Shown here piece by piece: positions 1 through 10,489 of a DNA stretch of 64,000 nt. The notes beneath the pieces were generated by a model. It made no database searches, had not been told where the DNA came from, and saw only the letters and a program-made list of their open reading frames with translations. The stretch spans positions 44,372,580 through 44,436,579 of the forward strand of contig CM045729.1 of NCBI GenBank assembly GCA_024760905.1. Direction: 5' to 3'. The DNA comes from Plotosus lineatus. Taxonomy: Eukaryota; Chordata; Actinopteri; Siluriformes; Plotosidae. The number at the start of each line of letters is the position of its first letter. Within the stretch, counting starts at the first letter, position 1. Made by a program: the position numbers and the translations under genes.

Positions 1-253
1 TGAGTGCAAAAATAATTGAATTATCTTTAATGATTTGTTTTTCATTCATCTTTGAAATGTGAGAGGTTGTATTAGGTACCACATGGTTATTAGAAGACAT
101 GGCATATTTCACAATTATGCGCCTCAGGCTCAGTGGACATTGGTGAAATGAATACTCCCCTCAACATTCTTTATACCGTGTGTTATAACAGCTTAATATT
201 ATGTACAGAATATTTTTATCATGATTTTATTTCTCATCACTCAAAAACTGATT

Positions 254-578
254 AAAAAATGGCTAACTCCTACTAGGGTCACAGGGAGACTGGAACCTAT
301 CCCAGCCGATACTGGGTGAAGGTGAACAGCTCACCAGACCATCGCACTGCAACACAATCATTAACACTCACATCTAGGGGCATTTTGAAACAGCCAGTTA
401 TCCGAAGATGCATGTTTTTGGACTGTGGCTGGAAACTGGAGTACCTGGGCGCAACCTATGCAAGCACAGGGAAAACTTACAGACATGACAGTAAAACACT
501 CTCACTGAGCCCTGGACTTGATCCCAAAACTTCCTTGTGGTGATGGGAACATACTTGCTACAACACCGCCGTGCCGCC
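254..578 (-). repeat. tRNA-derived SINE, family A (reverse copy)
   Basis: Read on the reverse strand, it has a degenerate tRNA-like head at the right end, a central part and a tail close to the family motif 'aattagggtcacggggaggc' at the left end. The six bases ctgatt occur on both sides (248-253 and 579-584) and may be the target-site duplication. It lies in an LSS intron. Confidence 0.75.
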
Positions 579-911
579 CTGATTTCATTCTTGAAAACAC
601 TTATTTTGAACTTTCTCTTGCAGTATTTTTATCAATTTTGTTGAGTGTTTAATTGGCATTATTAATAGAATAAAAATTATAATAAAACAAATGTATTAAC
701 GTATATTAACGTGTAACCTTATTAATATAACGTATCACGTTTATTAAATATATAATGGTGTTTTTAACACTGTCAATAAGATGAAGAAAATCAAACACTC
801 GATGGACCCCACTTTAAAGAACTATAGGTCCACAGTACATATACATAATCCAGTATAATACCATTCACTGCAAATGTATATAATATTTTTTGGCTTTTGG
901 ATTCTTTTCAG

Positions 912-1001
912 GTCCTGGGGTGTGTGTTTCACATATGGTGTATGGTTTGGACTGGAGGCGTTTGCATGCATGGGACATATATTCAAGGACGAACATGACG
1001 G
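912..1001 (+). CDS. lss: Lanosterol synthase, internal exon (fourth from last)
   Basis: This exon encodes [20 protein letters not shown] followed by a short hydrophilic stretch. It matches the conserved C-terminal half of lanosterol synthase, the membrane-associated ER enzyme that cyclises 2,3-oxidosqualene to lanosterol. It follows a pyrimidine-rich acceptor (ttttcag, ending at 911) and is closed by a GT donor at 1002. It starts with the last base of a split codon and ends with two bases (GG) that the next exon completes, so the phase fits its neighbour. The catalytic Asp motif of the family lies upstream, outside the window. The identity is from family knowledge; the exon edges come from splice sites and phase. 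Confidence 0.93.
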
Positions 1002-1084
1002 GTATGATTTTGGAGAAGTAAAGTAAATATCGAGAGGTCAAGCGATTGGTGAATCATATGAGTCATGCATCTTTTATGTTTCAG

Positions 1085-1255
1085 AGGAGTGTGTGCTGAA
1101 GTGAGGCATGCATGTGACTTCCTGCTCTCGAAGCAGATGGAGGACGGAGGTTGGGGAGAGGACTTTGAGTCATGTGAGCAGAGGTGTTATATACAAAGCA
1201 AAAATGCCCAGATTCATAATACCTGCTGGGCTCTGCTAGGACTCATGGCTGTTAG
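1085..1255 (+). CDS. lss: Lanosterol synthase, exon with a QW repeat
   Basis: The exon continues the LSS frame after an 83-bp intron. It encodes the QW-type repeat QMEDGGWG followed by EDFESCEQR and [12 protein letters not shown], all typical of the second alpha-barrel domain of the 2,3-oxidosqualene cyclase family. The acceptor must be the AG at 1083-1084, because using the AG two bases later puts a stop in frame. The exon ends in AG before a GT at 1256, and the next exon supplies the third base of that Arg codon. An ATG at 1065 lies upstream of the acceptor and is not a start. QW repeats in this family stabilise the barrel during the exothermic cyclisation. Confidence 0.95.
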
Positions 1256-1344
1256 GTAATAATCACTGTGTGGTCAAAGTAATGTGTGAACTTTTTTCAA
1301 GGTGGTTATGTTTAAATATGTAAATATGTGCATCTTCTGGGTAC

Positions 1345-1705
1345 TTCAGTTTCCTCCCACAGGCAAGAGAAAGAGAGGGAGCGAGAGAGAGACTTTATTA
1401 ATCACAGAGGGAAACTAAAAAAAAAAAAACATGCCCATTAGGCTAATCGGTTATTCCAAATGAGCTGTCCAGGGTGTACTCTGCCCTCGCCCAGAATCGA
1501 CTGAGATGGGCACCAGCCTCCCTTTAACCATAATTAGGATTAAGTGGTTCAGAGAATGAATGAATGAGTTATTCCACATTGACCCTAGTTGTGAGTGTGA
1601 GCATGAATGGTTGTGTGTGTCCTGTGATGGTCTGATGAGCTGTTCACGGTACACCTGTGTTCCAGCCTTCCTGTGCCCCTAATGAATGATAAAGTGATTC
1701 AAAAT
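1345..1705 (+). repeat. SINE family A copy with a second, truncated family A copy inside it
   Basis: The outer copy (about 1345-1705) is split by a 5'-truncated copy at 1459-1568 that ends in 'gaatgaatgag'. The 8-mer ttattcca flanks the inner copy at 1451-1458 and 1569-1576, which is a target-site duplication. Both lie in the 495-bp LSS intron. Confidence 0.75.
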
Positions 1706-1750
1706 GACAAATGTCTGACCTCACATGTTTTTATTGTGTATTTTATATAG

Positions 1751-1829
1751 GTACCCTGACTGTAGAGTCATTGAGCGTGGAATACGGATTTTAATTGACA
1801 GGCAGCTTCCCAACGGGGATTGGCCACAA
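1751..1829 (+). CDS. lss: Lanosterol synthase, penultimate exon
   Basis: The exon begins after tatatag and completes the split Arg codon. It encodes [20 protein letters not shown] followed by NGDWPQ. This holds another QW repeat (QLPNGDW), and the ERG and QLPNGDWPQ stretches are highly conserved in vertebrate LSS. It ends in phase 0 at a consensus donor (gtgagt at 1830). The following intron is 5.4 kb, far larger than the 83-bp and 495-bp introns before it, because it is filled with transposons. Confidence 0.94.
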
Positions 1830-2015
1830 GTGAGTTCTTCTTTTCCATGTCTTTGTGTGTTAAACAAATTGTTTATGTCACATGATCTAAAATACACATA
1901 TATTATATCCATATGAAGTACGTACATATGACAAAGGCAACATACATAACCTGTACTGTGGCATAATTCTGATTCTAAAGTTGTGGAATGTTTGATTTGC
2001 TTTAATTGAGTCCAG

Positions 2016-2187
2016 AGAGGTTAACACAGTGGTATAGTGGTTAGTATTTTCACTCATGACTTCATACCGAGTTGAAATGCCATGCTGGTGCATTGCTGTG
2101 TGGAGTTTGTATGTCCTCCCCGTATTTGTATGGGTTTCCCATGAGAGTCCCAAGACATGTACATTAATCTAATTGGTTGCTTCAAAT

Positions 2188-2242
<55 letters not shown>

Positions 2243-2370
2243 ATTATTCTTCGATGGTCTGGCAAACTGTTCAGAGTATACCCAGATTTCACCCTAGAGT
2301 CAGCTGAGATAGGCTCAAGCTTCCCTGCAACCCTAGTAGAAGTGCAATTTGGCAAATGAGTAAGAGTGAT
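2016..2370 (+). repeat. SINE family A with internal (GT)n
   Basis: The tRNA-like head 'tggtatagtggttag' (box A-like) is at about 2029. The body is followed by a (GT)n tract at 2191-2239 and a tail that ends near 'gcaaatgagtaag'. The microsatellite sits where other copies read 'tgtgagtgtg', so it probably grew from the SINE itself. Confidence 0.75.
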
Positions 2371-2604
2371 TGCAGAGATAATGCATTGCACTTGTTGATA
2401 TGCAGCCACACGGGAAAAAGTAACAACGACTAAAGGGATTTGAGAAAGGTGACCATTTTAAAATACCATACAATGAAGTACAGGTGTACCTCTGCTTACA
2501 TTGTTAATTGGTTCCAGGAGAGATGACATAACTTGAAAACGACTTAACTCGAATGAGCTTGTCTCTAGGCGACCCTATGCTCGGCTACACCAAATTTAGT
2601 TGTA

Positions 2605-2885
2605 TAATATTATATCTAAAAATATTTTCCTGTTTTATAAAGCACGGCAGAACAATCAAATGTGTTGTTACTGATAAACATTATCGACATTCCCCAGTGG
2701 CAGAGGGTCTTGAAATACCGTGTAAACTCACTTTTACAGACAGTGAACGCCACCTTATTTTACTGTTACAGAGACGTACACATGGGCGGTTCTTAGACGT
2801 GAGATAAAAAAAAAAAAAAAAAAAAAAAACACTGGAAAGGCGCTTATTGGAGCAGGGCGCTTATTACGTTGCATACGGTGTGTGT
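2605..2885 (+). mobile_element. Partial non-autonomous DNA element (AAGCGC family)
   Basis: The sequence from 'aaaatattttcctg' to 'gcttattacgttgcatacgg' aligns closely with about 18710-19003. It includes 'acattccccagtggcag', 'cttgaaataccgtg' and the end motif 'cgcttattggagcaggg'. Only the right half is present. An A tract at 2808-2829 interrupts it. There is no coding sequence. Confidence 0.65.
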
Positions 2886-2907
2886 GTGTGTGTGTGTGTA
2901 TATACTA

Positions 2908-4449
2908 GTCCTTCTCAAAAAATTAGCATATTGTGATAAAGTTCATTATTTTCTGTAATGTACTGATAAAAATTAAACTTTCATATATTTTAGATTCATT
3001 GCACACCAACCGAAATATTTCAGGTCTTGTTGTAATACTGATGATTTTGGCATACAGCTCATGAAAACCCAAAATTCCTATCTCAAAAAATTTGCATATC
3101 ATGAAAAGGTAGTCTAAACGAGCTATTAACCTAATCATCTGAATCAACCAATTAACTCTAAACACCTGCAAAAGATTCCTGAGGCTTTTAAAAACTCCAG
3201 CCTGGTTCATTACTCAAAACCGCAATCATGGGTAAGACTGCCGACCTGACTGCTGTCCAGAAGACCATCATTGACACCCTCAAGCAAGAGGGTAAGACAC
3301 AGAAAGAAATCTCTGAGCGAATAGGCTGTTCCCAGAGTGCTGTATCAAGCCACCTCAGTGGAACGTCTGTGGGAAGGAAAAAGTGAAAGAAGGGCCGATT
3401 CCAGACCTTGGGGGACCTGTGGAAGCAGTGGACTGAGTCTGGAGTAGAAACATCCAGAGCTATCGTGCACAGGCGTGTGCAGGAAATGGGCTACAGGTGC
3501 CGCATTCCCCAGGTCAAGCCACTTTTGAACCAGAAACAGCGGCAGAAGCGCCTGACCTGGGCTACAGAAAAGCAGCACTGGACTGTTGCTCAGTGGTCCA
3601 AAGTACTTATTTCGGACGAAAGCAAACTTTGCATGTCATTCGGAAATCAAGGTGCCAGAGTCTGGAGGAAGACTGGGGAGAAGGAAATGCCAAAATGCCT
3701 GAAGTCCAGTGTCAAGTACTCACAGTCGGTGATGGTCTGGGGTGCCATGTCAGCTGCTGGTGTTGGTCCACTGTGTTTTATCAAGGGCAGGGTCAATGCA
3801 ACTAGCTATCAGGAGATTTTGCAGCACTTCATGCTTCCATCTGCTGAAAAGCTTTATGGAGATGAAGATTTTCATTTTTCAGCACGACCTGGCACCTGCT
3901 CAGTGCCAAAACCACTGCTAAATGGTTTACTGACCATGGTATTATTGTGCTCAATTGGCCTGCCAACTCTCCTGATCTGAACCCCATAGAGAATCTGTGG
4001 GATATTGTGAAGAGAAAGTTGAGAGACACCAGACCCAACACTGTGGATGAGCTTAAGGCCGCTATCGAAGCATCCTGGGCCTTCATAACACCTCAGCAGT
4101 GCCACAGGCTGATTGCCTCCATGCCACGCCGCATTGAAGCAGTCATTTCTGCAAAAGGATTCCCGACCAAGTATTGAGTGCAGAACTGAATATAATTATT
4201 TGAAGGTTGACTTTTTTTTGTATTAAAAGCACTTTTTTATTGGTCAGATGAAATATGATAATTTTTTGAGATAGGGATTTTTGGTTTTTCTTTACTTTTT
4301 TGCCAAAATGATCAATATTAAAACAATGAAAGGCTTGAACTACTTCAGTTGTGTGTAATGAATCTAAAATATATGAAAGTCTAATGTTTATCAGTACATT
4401 ACAGAAAATAATGAACTTATCACAATATGCTAATTTTTTTGAGAAGGAC
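2908..4449 (+). mobile_element. Tc1-like transposon, nearly full length
   Basis: The ends are long inverted repeats: GTCCTTCTCAAAAAATTAGC at the left and its complement at the right, flanked by TA at 2906-2907 and 4450-4451. A second, inner copy of the repeat motif (ctatctcaaaaaatttgcatat near 3080, and its partner near 4262) gives the IR/DR layout known in fish Tc1 elements. The transposase gene inside is broken, so this copy is not autonomous. Confidence 0.92.
3228..4177 (+). pseudogene. Tc1-like transposase, broken by frameshifts
   Basis: The frame starts at 3228 with MGKTADLTAVQKTIIDTLKQ, the N-terminal helix-turn-helix region. It meets a stop near 3386 and resumes in another frame for most of the DDE domain (3408-3870), with VLISDESK (first catalytic Asp), VMVWGAMS and IKGRVNA. 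One extra T near 3876 shifts the frame again. The C-terminus is read at 3947-4177, with WPANSPDLNPIENLW (second and third acidic positions) and a PTKY end. The length fits the usual 340 residues or so. No active enzyme is expected. Confidence 0.9.
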
Positions 4450-4464
4450 TAGTGCATATATATA

Positions 4465-5655
4465 TAGTGGTACTTCACCTTACGAAAGTCCCAGCAAACG
4501 AAAAATCCAGGTTAGGAAACACATTTACATAAAATTTTCGTCTCTGTCTATCTCCCAACATCCTGCCCCGCTGGCCTCCCATTGGCTAGGGGGGAGCTGC
4601 ATCTCAATAAAATCCGATGATGCAGCTCCCTCACATCGGCTAAAACATTTGTAAGATTATAATTCTGCTTAGAAGACATGGTGAACGTGATTCTCGGTGT
4701 GAGGGAAAAGAAGACGCGGGTTCGTGGCATGTGGTTGAGTGATATCGCAAAGGAATATGGCCAAACCCGTCTACCATTGGTACGATATTGAAGCAGAAGG
4801 CCTTAAACGGTATACAGACGCTCCCCAACTTACGTTTTAGTTAGGTTCCGGACGGCCAAACGTAAGGTGAAAAAAAACGTAAGTTGTTCCAGTGACGTAT
4901 GACGTTCATACTGTACTATACATCCATAAATACTGTATCTCATAAAACACCCCTAAATCAATTATTATAAACATAACATTGTAAAATAATATCAAGTATA
5001 TCAAATAATATCAACATTAATTTCAAATAAATTAAATTCAAGCAAAATAATTTCAAATAGATAAATTTTCATCAAATTCACTCATGAAATATCAAATACA
5101 GTATGAAATATAATATATATATTTTCTTGATAATAGCCATCTTTGTTTCTAACGAGATGGTTTGCTGCTTTTTCTGATCACCACTATTACTAGTAGGCTT
5201 ACGCTTCTGACCAACCATATTTGCTTAGGGTTACAAAAGTCCACAAAACGGTGTAAACACAAACATCACAGAGACGACGTCTTAACACAAAGGTAACACG
5301 TGGTGAACTGGAAAGAAGGAGGGACACGTTCAGTCTGTCGTTTGTAAATAATGGACGCAGCATCATGCGGAAGTAGCGTATCACGTCAGCGTACTACGTA
5401 GGTACGTCTCGTACTACAGAGAGCATGCTAAACTCAAAATTTGACAAATTTTTTTTAAACGTAAAAATACTTAAAACAAATGAACTTAAGTCGGGAAGCG
5501 TCTGTACTTTTATAATTTTAAAGGTTTCGGGGTAGTATTGGGGTCCTTGGAACGAATCAGGCTTTTTACATGTAAAATGCGGTACAACTTACGAAAAGAT
5601 CAGGTTACGAAACCACTTCTGGAATGGATTAATTTCGTAAGGTGAGGTACCACTG
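4465..5655. mobile_element. Non-autonomous Tigger/pogo-like element
   Basis: The terminal inverted repeats read TAGTGGTACTTCACCTTACG at the left and CAGTGGTACCTCACCTTACG (reversed) at the right, flanked by TA. Near 4680-4800 a decayed reading can be seen with GMWLSDIAKEYGQT, the pogo-type CENP-B helix-turn-helix. A second element is inserted at 4815-5504, which makes this the older of the two. Confidence 0.75.
4815..5504. mobile_element. Second Tigger-like element nested in the first
   Basis: Both ends read CAGACGCTCCC (right end reversed, CAGACGCTTCCCGACTTA). TA duplications are at 4813-4814 and 5505-5506. It is the same family as the element at 30273-34248. An antisense stretch near 5160-5230 matches the start of that copy's 'VGQKLKPTT' reading frame, so this copy lies in the opposite orientation. 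Confidence 0.8.
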
Positions 5656-5677
5656 TATATAAATAAATAAATATATA

Positions 5678-6170
5678 CAGTAACCCCTCGTTATTTGTGG
5701 GGTTGCGTTCTGCCACTTCCTGCGGATGCTGAAAAGCCGCAAAATATTGATGTGGTTTTAAAAGCCTATGTATGATATTACATGCGCTAAAATATGCTTC
5801 TTAAACACATTCTATAGACAGTGTTGCTCATTAATACAGTAATAATGTAATAAAATGTAGTAATGATTAAGAAAAACCTTTTCATTTTGTACTGTGATAT
5901 TTATTAATGAATAAAGCGCTTAGGCTTCTTATCAGAAGCTGGAGAAGATGCAGGGCGTTTGAGTGGCATCATAGGGCTTAAATTATCATTAAAAGAACAC
6001 TAAAAACGTGAATTCACAATTCAAGCCATCACGTTGACGACATGTGCGTGAAGGGGGAAAAAAGAGGTGTACACATCATCTGCAACCAATCAGCAGGACG
6101 GAGAAACAAAAGCTCTCAGCCATTGGCTAAATTTGAATCATGTGTCAGTAATTTTGTGATGATGCATATG
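5678..6170 (+). mobile_element. Third Tigger-like non-autonomous element
   Basis: It starts with CAGTAACCCCTCGTTATTTG after TA. Its interior aligns with two parts of the 34449-36396 element: 'aaaatatgcttc-taaacacattcta' (5780-5815) and 'gcgtttgagtgg-atcata' to 'ttgaatca-gtg' (5950-6145). The right terminus is not clear and may have been lost. No long reading frame is present. Confidence 0.6.
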
Positions 6171-6633
6171 TATAATTTGTCGGGGCTGCCGCTAATTCAG
6201 TGCTTTTGGAGTAGTGTAGCATGATTATAATGATGTAAACTTTATTTTATTTTTTTTTTCCATATATTTTTTGAAAACCAATGTATAATCGAAAACAACT
6301 TAACTTGAAACGACTTAAGTTGAGGTATACCTGTATTTATGAATCTCATTTACTCGGTCTGTACTGCGAAACCTTTGCCTTTGGTTTTTAGTACAGGCTG
6401 ACCCGAAGGCGTCTGTGCAGACCGTGGTTGGTTAATCAGTAGTTTGTATTCAAGCAACTGCACACAGGTTGCCTGGAATGTGTAAGAAAAGGAGTTCAAA
6501 GTGCAGTATATTCAGTCTCTAAATAGCAGTAAAATATAGTTAGGATAATCATAAGTCATATCTCTTCTCTCATATCTATTTTATCAGCTGTCCTTTTGCA
6601 TAAGAGATGTACCTTTATCAACAGACAAATTTT

Positions 6634-6971
6634 CATTCATTTTCTGAACCGTTTAATACTAATTAGGGTCACGGGGAGGCTGGTGCTTCCGGGTGAGGGC
6701 AGGGTACACCCTGGACAGCTCGCCAGGTCATCGCAGGGCCAACACTCACACAACCATTCACACTCACACCTGGGGGTGATTTAAAACAGTCAATTCACCT
6801 ACTGGTCATGTTTTTGGACTGTGGGAGGAAACCGAAGGACCCAAAGGAAACCAACGCAAGCCCAGGAAGAATATGCAAACTCCACACAGAAACGCTTGAG
6901 CTGGGAATCGAACACAAGAACAAAAGGACCGCTGTGAGGCGGATGTGCTATCCACTATGCCACTGTGAGGC
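6634..6971 (-). repeat. SINE family A (reverse copy) with 12-bp target duplication
   Basis: The full-length reverse copy begins at the left with the (gaat)-type tail 'ttcattcattttctgaacc' and ends at the right with the tRNA-like head. The 12-mer cagacaaatttt flanks it exactly at 6622-6633 and 6972-6983. Confidence 0.88.
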
Positions 6972-7207
6972 CAGACAAATTTTCTGATCACAAAATATTT
7001 TATCCTCTTCAAGAAATTCTGGCACAGAAAAGATCAATGTATGGCAAAGTCAGTCATTAAGAACTTAACTCATTATTAGTTACTCTACCTGTTCACTCAT
7101 TTTATTTGATTATCACAACCTTTGTCAGAAAGGAATCTTCTGTTATCTAGAAAGTGACAGATTTTAGTTTAATATCCCACATATAAATATTTTATTTCTA
7201 TTTCCAG

Positions 7208-7354
7208 GATAACATCTCTGGTGTTTTCAACAAGAGCTGTGCCATCAGTTACACCTCCTACAGAAATATCTTTCCAATCTGGACTCTGGGGAGGTTTTCG
7301 CGTCTCTACCCATCCAGCTCACTTTCCCGTAAACTGGGACATATTGAAAAATAA
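7208..7354 (+). CDS. lss: Lanosterol synthase, last coding exon
   Basis: After the acceptor tttccag (ending at 7207), the exon encodes [20 protein letters not shown], then [15 protein letters not shown], then a C-terminal tail and a TAA at 7352-7354. The [21 protein letters not shown] stretch is the near-invariant end of LSS. The last 13 residues, [13 protein letters not shown], differ from the shorter, less basic end I know in mammals and are the only unusual part. Together the four exons encode the last 161 residues of a protein that is normally about 730 residues, with no frameshift or internal stop, so the gene looks functional here. Confidence 0.95.
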   Translation, partial: DNISGVFNKSCAISYTSYRNIFPIWTLGRFSRLYPSSSLSRKLGHIEK

Positions 7355-7877
7355 TTTCGGAGTGTTTCGTTTTATTTGGAGGATAATTGTCTGGTGAAAA
7401 TTTCACTTTCATACAAACCAATTTGCTGCTTTTAGGACAGATTAGTCAGTAATACTCGTAACTTCAATGGATTTGCTTTTTTTTTTTTTTTTTTTTTTAT
7501 TTGTCAAATTAATAGTAAATATATTTGACATAGAGTATTAATCCTGCAAGGGAAATTTAGCTTCTGCATTTAACTTGTCCAAAGTGAGCACACACTTGGA
7601 ACAGTGGGCTGCCAGGTACATTAGGGGCACCCCTAGAGCAACTTGGGGTTAGGTGACTTACTCAAGGGCACTTCAGCTATGGAGGAGGAAGAAGGGAAGG
7701 TGCTGCTCACTCCCCTCACCACCAGTCATTTTTCCTGCTGGTTCAGGAATTGAACCGATGACCTTTAGAGAAGCAGGTTTGTGAGCTAATCATTAAACCC
7801 CAGTTGCCCCATTTATGTATTATGGGGGGGGGTTGTTGTTGTTTTTTGCTTGTTTATGATATTTTTTTGTAAATAAA
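7355..7877 (+). other. Probable LSS 3' UTR with an inserted SINE
   Basis: The stretch follows the LSS stop codon. The first candidate polyadenylation signal that I see is AATAAA at 7872-7877. Between the two lie a T tract (about 7478-7499) and a reverse-strand SINE at 7495-7812. The extent of the UTR is inferred; an earlier non-canonical poly(A) site is possible. Confidence 0.4.
7495..7812 (-). repeat. tRNA-derived SINE, another family (reverse copy)
   Basis: It has the teleost pattern 'ggttaggtgacttactcaagggca', and its right end reads, reversed, as a tRNA-like head with 'ttaatgattagctcacaaac' and a degenerate B box (ggttcaattcc). A T tract flanks the left side. Confidence 0.65.
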
Positions 7878-8080
7878 TTGATGTTATGTTGTGATTGTCA
7901 ATTTGATTCTAGTGCTGTGCCAATTGTTCCAATCTTCCAACTAGTTCATGTTCTTGTAATTAAATGGTGCCTGTACATATACATACAAAACCTAATGCAC
8001 AATATCATCTTTCTATTGACTAGGAAGTGTTTTTTTTTCCTCACATGCATATGTACCAATTGACCACAATCTGTATTTAC

Positions 8081-8330
8081 CTTTCAGTCATTATGATAAA
8101 AAATTAACTTGCCTATTATTGTGTATGTTCCTATTTTTCTCACTAAAACCACTCTAACACATCCAGGCATGGACTCAGCAAGACCTCTGAGTGTGTGGAC
8201 ATGGTTTCGATTTGTTTTTCCAGCACATCTGACAGACCCTTCATGAAGAGTTTTTGCAGTATTGCAATGCACTTTACTTTGCTGAAAGAGGCTACTGCCA
8301 TGGCACCACTGCAATAGAGTTAAGTAGAAC
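8081..8330 (-). pseudogene. Tc1-like transposase C-terminal relic, second Tc1 family (reverse)
   Basis: The reverse strand gives SSLFQQSK, then HTLRGLAESMPGCVRVVLVR, which corresponds to the C-terminus of a common fish Tc1 transposase (usual wording GLFQQDNAPCH and RGLVESMPRRVRAVL). Only 76 codons remain. N-terminal pieces of the same family lie at 9296-9625 on the other strand. Confidence 0.75.
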
Positions 8331-8483
8331 CCACATGAATTCTAGGTTTTCCAGCAGAGTATTGCCTAGAACGTCACACCGGTTCCACAACTACTTCTGG
8401 TAGCTGGCTTTGTTCACATTGTCGTGTTGCCATCTTTTCCCCATGAAAGTAGCACACATGCCCGCGACTTTGCATATACAGTA

Positions 8484-9272
8484 CAGTAAAACCTCCGCTG
8501 ACGAACGCTTAAGCTCACGAACTTTTCGCCTCAAGAACATTAAATTTGCGAGCATATAGTCTCTGCTGACGAACTAGTTTTCGGCGGACGAATCAAACCA
8601 CGCGGTCGAACAGCGCCACGGTGGCGGCCACGAGAAGCTGACGCACGCTCATGGCGTCACAGTTCATCACCCCCTTTCTTTGAGTGCGGACGTGGTTTGT
8701 GTTTGATAGACATTTTGGACCATATTGAGTGTACTTTTGCTATTATGCGACCGAAAAAGACCCCACCACAGGCGGAGATCATTGAAAAACACGAACGAGG
8801 TGTGCGTTTGTGTGACTTAGCGTCCCAGTACCAGTACGCTAAGTCTACCATTGCTCCCATCCTTAAGAACAAGGAAGCTATTAAGGGTGCGTGTGTGGCT
8901 AAGGGTGTTTCCAAACAGTAGGCGTTTCCAAACACTCCTTCCAAACAATAAGTCCCTCCCTCCCTCCTCCTCCCACTCCATTCCATCAAGCCATCAACTA
9001 CCATCACAAAGGTAAATAAAACCACTTTATTATACAGTACAGTTTATTTCTTTAATTACAATACAATAGCACATTTATTATACATAAAATAAGGTATATT
9101 TTTGTGTAGTTTTAAGGCTTATTTAGTAGAAAATTATGTTTTATGGGGACCTGGGAACGGATTATTCTCATTTTAATGGTTTCTTATGGGAAATAAATGT
9201 TCAGAAGACGAACTTTTCGCCTTACACACACTTTCTGGGAACCAATTATGTTCGTGAGCTGAGGTATCACTG
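8484..9272 (+). mobile_element. Tigger/pogo-like non-autonomous element
   Basis: The termini are CAGTAAAACCTCCGCTGACG (left) and CAGTGATACCTCAGCTCACG (right, reversed), with TA duplications at 8482-8483 and 9273-9274. An internal repeat, 'gacgaacttttcgcc', is found near both ends. It carries a transposase N-terminal fragment. Confidence 0.9.
8697..8921 (+). pseudogene. Tigger (pogo) transposase N-terminal fragment
   Basis: The reading frame contains RPKKTPPQAEIIEKHERGVR and STIAPILKNKEAIKGACVAK, the CENP-B-type helix-turn-helix DNA-binding region of Tigger transposases, which is shared with the JRK/TIGD host proteins. It stops after 74 codons. The DDE integrase domain of about 350 residues is absent, so it cannot transpose by itself. 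Confidence 0.85.
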
Positions 9273-9295
9273 TATATTTTTTTTATTTTGTTATT

Positions 9296-9625
9296 CTGTT
9301 GATGTGTTGGAAGCAGAAAAATGGAGTGACTTTGTCATGGGTCAAATTGTGACTTGGTCAGAGAGTCTCCAAAAGTGTACCTATTGTGGGCTATTCCTGG
9401 CCTGCTGTGGGTCAGATCCTAATAAAAGTGGTCTAAGGAAGGACAAATATGAACCTGGAACAGAGACGTGGGCGGCCGAGGCACACTGATGCACATGGTG
9501 AATGAAGCCTGGCTCACATTGGGTAATCCAGTAGAAGAGGAACTATCACTCAAATTGCTGAGAAAGTCAATGCTGGCTTGAGTGGAAAGCTATCAGAGCA
9601 CAGAGTGCTTTGTAGTTTGATGTGT
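9296..9625 (+). pseudogene. Tc1-like transposase N-terminal relic
   Basis: The DNA from 'atggagtgactttgtcatggg' through 'ggtctaaggaagga' to 'gcacagagtgctttgtag' follows the N-terminal part of the same fish Tc1 family as 8081-8330, with frameshifts. It lies right of the Tigger element, in the opposite orientation to the C-terminal relic on the left. Confidence 0.65.
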
Positions 9626-9999
9626 ACAGAGCTGCCTATCTGGGGAAACGGTCCCCACCCTATTTTGAAAACTCCTGTTGATATTGGCCAGATGCCTTAC
9701 ATCTTGTTTCTGCTCAAGCTTTTGAATGATTACAAAGCTTTCACAGTCATACCATATCATTTTTCTGTCATTCAACTCCTCCAGAGGACACAGTAATTTT
9801 TTCCATTTGTCTTTTTTACAACCTATTGGTGATTAAACCAACCTACCCATCCTTGTATTTATATGTAGTAACATCTGAAAGTATTGTACTGACATTCTTT
9901 TGTTTTCGCTAAGCAGAAATGACATTTGTGTTTGAGATAAAAAGATAGGTTTCTGGATTTCAACCTTGATTTCCTGATATTTTACATGTTGACGTGTGG

Positions 10000-10172
10000 A
10001 ACAGGGTGGTATGGGGTGTGCTGGTTTACTCTGTCATCTAACAGCAAGAGAGTTCTGGGTTGAAACCTTGCAGCTGACTGAGGTCTTTCTGTGTGGAGTT
10101 TGTATATTCTCCTTGTGCTTATATGGGCTTCCTCTGTATACTCTGACTTCCTCTCCTCCCATCTTCTAGATG
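10000..10172 (+). repeat. SINE family A, 5' part
   Basis: The head and first body segment are present ('cagcaagagagttctgggttgaaac', 'tctgtgtggagtttg'). The tail is lost. Confidence 0.6.
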
Positions 10173-10489
10173 TCACAGAAACCAAGTTGCAAAGTGATAT
10201 TTAAGTACAATATACAATGGAAATATATTTGAAGAGATTTGTGCACATCCTGGTATTACTGATGATCTGTCCGTATTCAGAATTAACGTTACATTCAAAC
10301 TCATGAAATCGTAGTCAGTACACACCTTCCATTAATTAAAGTTACTCATCTTAACCCATAATAAAGTTCTTTTATTTTAGTAGGATATTCCTGGGATTAA
10401 ATTAGTTGTATCTTACAGCAGAACTCGTGGTCCACAAATAGCTTACAAAGAATCAAAGGGACCCCGTTGTTCAAAAATATCACTCTGAA

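Larger units (their letters stand above)
2481..6333. mobile_element. Composite of nested DNA transposons in the last LSS intron
   Basis: Both ends carry a similar terminal motif: CAGGTGTACCTC at 2481 and, reversed, CAGGTATACCTCAACTTAAG at 6333. Each is preceded by TA (2479-2480 and 6334-6335), as in Tc1/mariner/pogo insertions, and the motif 'aacttgaaa-cgacttaa' recurs near both ends. I infer an outer non-autonomous element that later insertions opened: part of an AAGCGC-type element, a Tc1 copy and three Tigger-like elements. The outer pairing is inference; the inner elements are better supported. Confidence 0.5.

Noticed and set aside
3408..3980. Active Tc1 transposase
   Set aside because: The N- and C-terminal parts are in other frames because of indels near 3386 and 3876.
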